DNA from: Planctomycetota bacterium
Lineage (GTDB): Bacteria > Planctomycetota > Phycisphaerae > Sedimentisphaerales > Anaerohalosphaeraceae
DNA: 64,000 nt
Assembly (NCBI GenBank): GCA_029552545.1
Contig: JAKPDO010000037.1
Location: 62,001-126,000, forward strand
Direction: 5' to 3'
The position numbers and the translations under genes are program-made. The notes under the pieces were generated by a model, which did no database searches, was not told where the DNA came from, and saw nothing but the letters and a program-made list of their open reading frames with translations. Positions within the stretch are counted from its first letter, which is position 1; each line of letters begins with the position of its first letter. Shown here in pieces: positions 63,629-64,000 of the stretch.

Positions 63629-64000
63629 TCATCCCCCAAGCATTTCTATCAGCTCGCGGGCGTTCTGCACCGCATAGGCCTGGTAATCATTATTGAAATA
63701 CGCATACACATCAAGACCTTTGTTGATTTGCTCCCGCAGCCAAACGGCCCATTCCTCCAGCATCGCCTTCGTGTACAGCGTCCGATACCGCTGTGTCCTG
63801 CCGTGAAAGCGAACATAAACAAAACCGCCGACAGCCCGTTTGGGAAACGGCGGCCCCAGTCCGTCCGCCAGACACAGCCCGCATCCGAACCGCTCCAGCA
63901 TTTCCGGCACCGGCTCGGCCATCCAGCTTTCGTGGCGAAACTCAAAGACAAACCGAAAGGCCCTCCCAAGTTTTTCCTGCAGCCCCGCCAGCACCTGCAG
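63629..64000 (-). CDS. DUF72 (YecE-like) family protein, partial
   Basis: The C-terminal 123 residues are present; the N-terminal part lies beyond the right edge. The frame is open to the last base. DUF72 landmarks: FRFVFEFRHESWM, GLCLADG, VYVRFHGRTQRYRTLYTKAML, and the C-terminal DVYAYFNNDYQAYAVQNARELIEML. The family has a TIM-barrel-like fold without an established reaction. Convergent with the methyltransferase gene. Confidence 0.88.
   Translation of the reverse strand: MQVLAGLQEKLGRAFRFVFEFRHESWMAEPVPEMLERFGCGLCLADGLGPPFPKRAVGGFVYVRFHGRTQRYRTLYTKAMLEEWAVWLREQINKGLDVYAYFNNDYQAYAVQNARELIEMLGG

Noticed and set aside
1..64000. CRISPR array, tRNA/rRNA genes, insertion sequences or prophage
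   Set aside because: No regularly spaced repeats, no cloverleaf-like or rRNA segments in the gaps, and no transposase, integrase or phage structural proteins among the coding regions.

Overview
This window reads as chromosome from a Gram-negative planctomycete-like bacterium, most likely class Phycisphaerae (Sedimentisphaerales-like). That placement is an inference from a combination of traits: PEP-CTERM sorted secreted proteins, dockerin-like C-terminal repeats on many glycoside hydrolases, pseudopilins with the GFTLIELLVVIAI leader, a complete lipid A/heptose core branch (kdsC, kdsD, lpxK, hldE, gmhB, waaF) and a superoxide reductase that suggests anaerobic life. I saw no tRNA, rRNA, CRISPR array, insertion sequence or prophage.

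Layout. 1-8.7 kb: end of an Mla lipid-transport operon, a B12-binding-fold protein, an EIIA(Ntr), alpha-glucan phosphorylase, an SNase-like/STN-like secreted protein and a type-2 EF-G. 8.7-19.1 kb: one long minus-strand operon (DUF502, hpf, ptsN, HPr, EI, DUF2344, RNase G/E, kdsD, kdsC, fused LptC/LptA). It keeps much of the proteobacterial kds-lpt-rpoN-hpf-ptsN-npr neighbourhood. 19.3-20.9 kb: a flippase-like membrane protein and hisI. 21-30.2 kb: phosphate regulon phoB-phoR, a porin and pstSCAB-phoU, with 11-bp-spaced direct repeats before phoB and pstS that look like Pho boxes.

30.2-50.9 kb is a beta-mannan/hemicellulose utilisation locus. Secreted GH44, GH9 and GH5-like enzymes carry dockerin-like tails. 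Next to them are two related beta-sandwich proteins, lipoprotein GH113 and GH26 mannanases, a GH27 alpha-galactosidase and a sodium symporter. Cellobiose/mannobiose 2-epimerase and GH130 mannosylglucose phosphorylase complete the cytoplasmic route, and a LacI-type regulator sits inside the locus. Four copies of the motif AATATTTGCG-NN-AATATTTG (one of them only a left half) lie before four transcription units, including those led by two pseudopilins. This is a self-contained regulon. The inferred route is: galactomannan is debranched and cut outside, oligosaccharides are imported, Man-Man is epimerised to Man-Glc, and phosphorolysis yields mannose-1-phosphate plus glucose.

51-64 kb: superoxide reductase, NAD-type isocitrate dehydrogenase and an overlapping LPS core operon (lpxK-hldE-gmhB-waaF-kinase-GT4-plsY). 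Then come avtA convergent to it, a PEP-CTERM beta-propeller-like protein whose best start codon is ATA, a methyltransferase and a partial DUF72 gene.

Starts were chosen from Shine-Dalgarno spacing, signal peptides and family alignment from memory. No database search was run.
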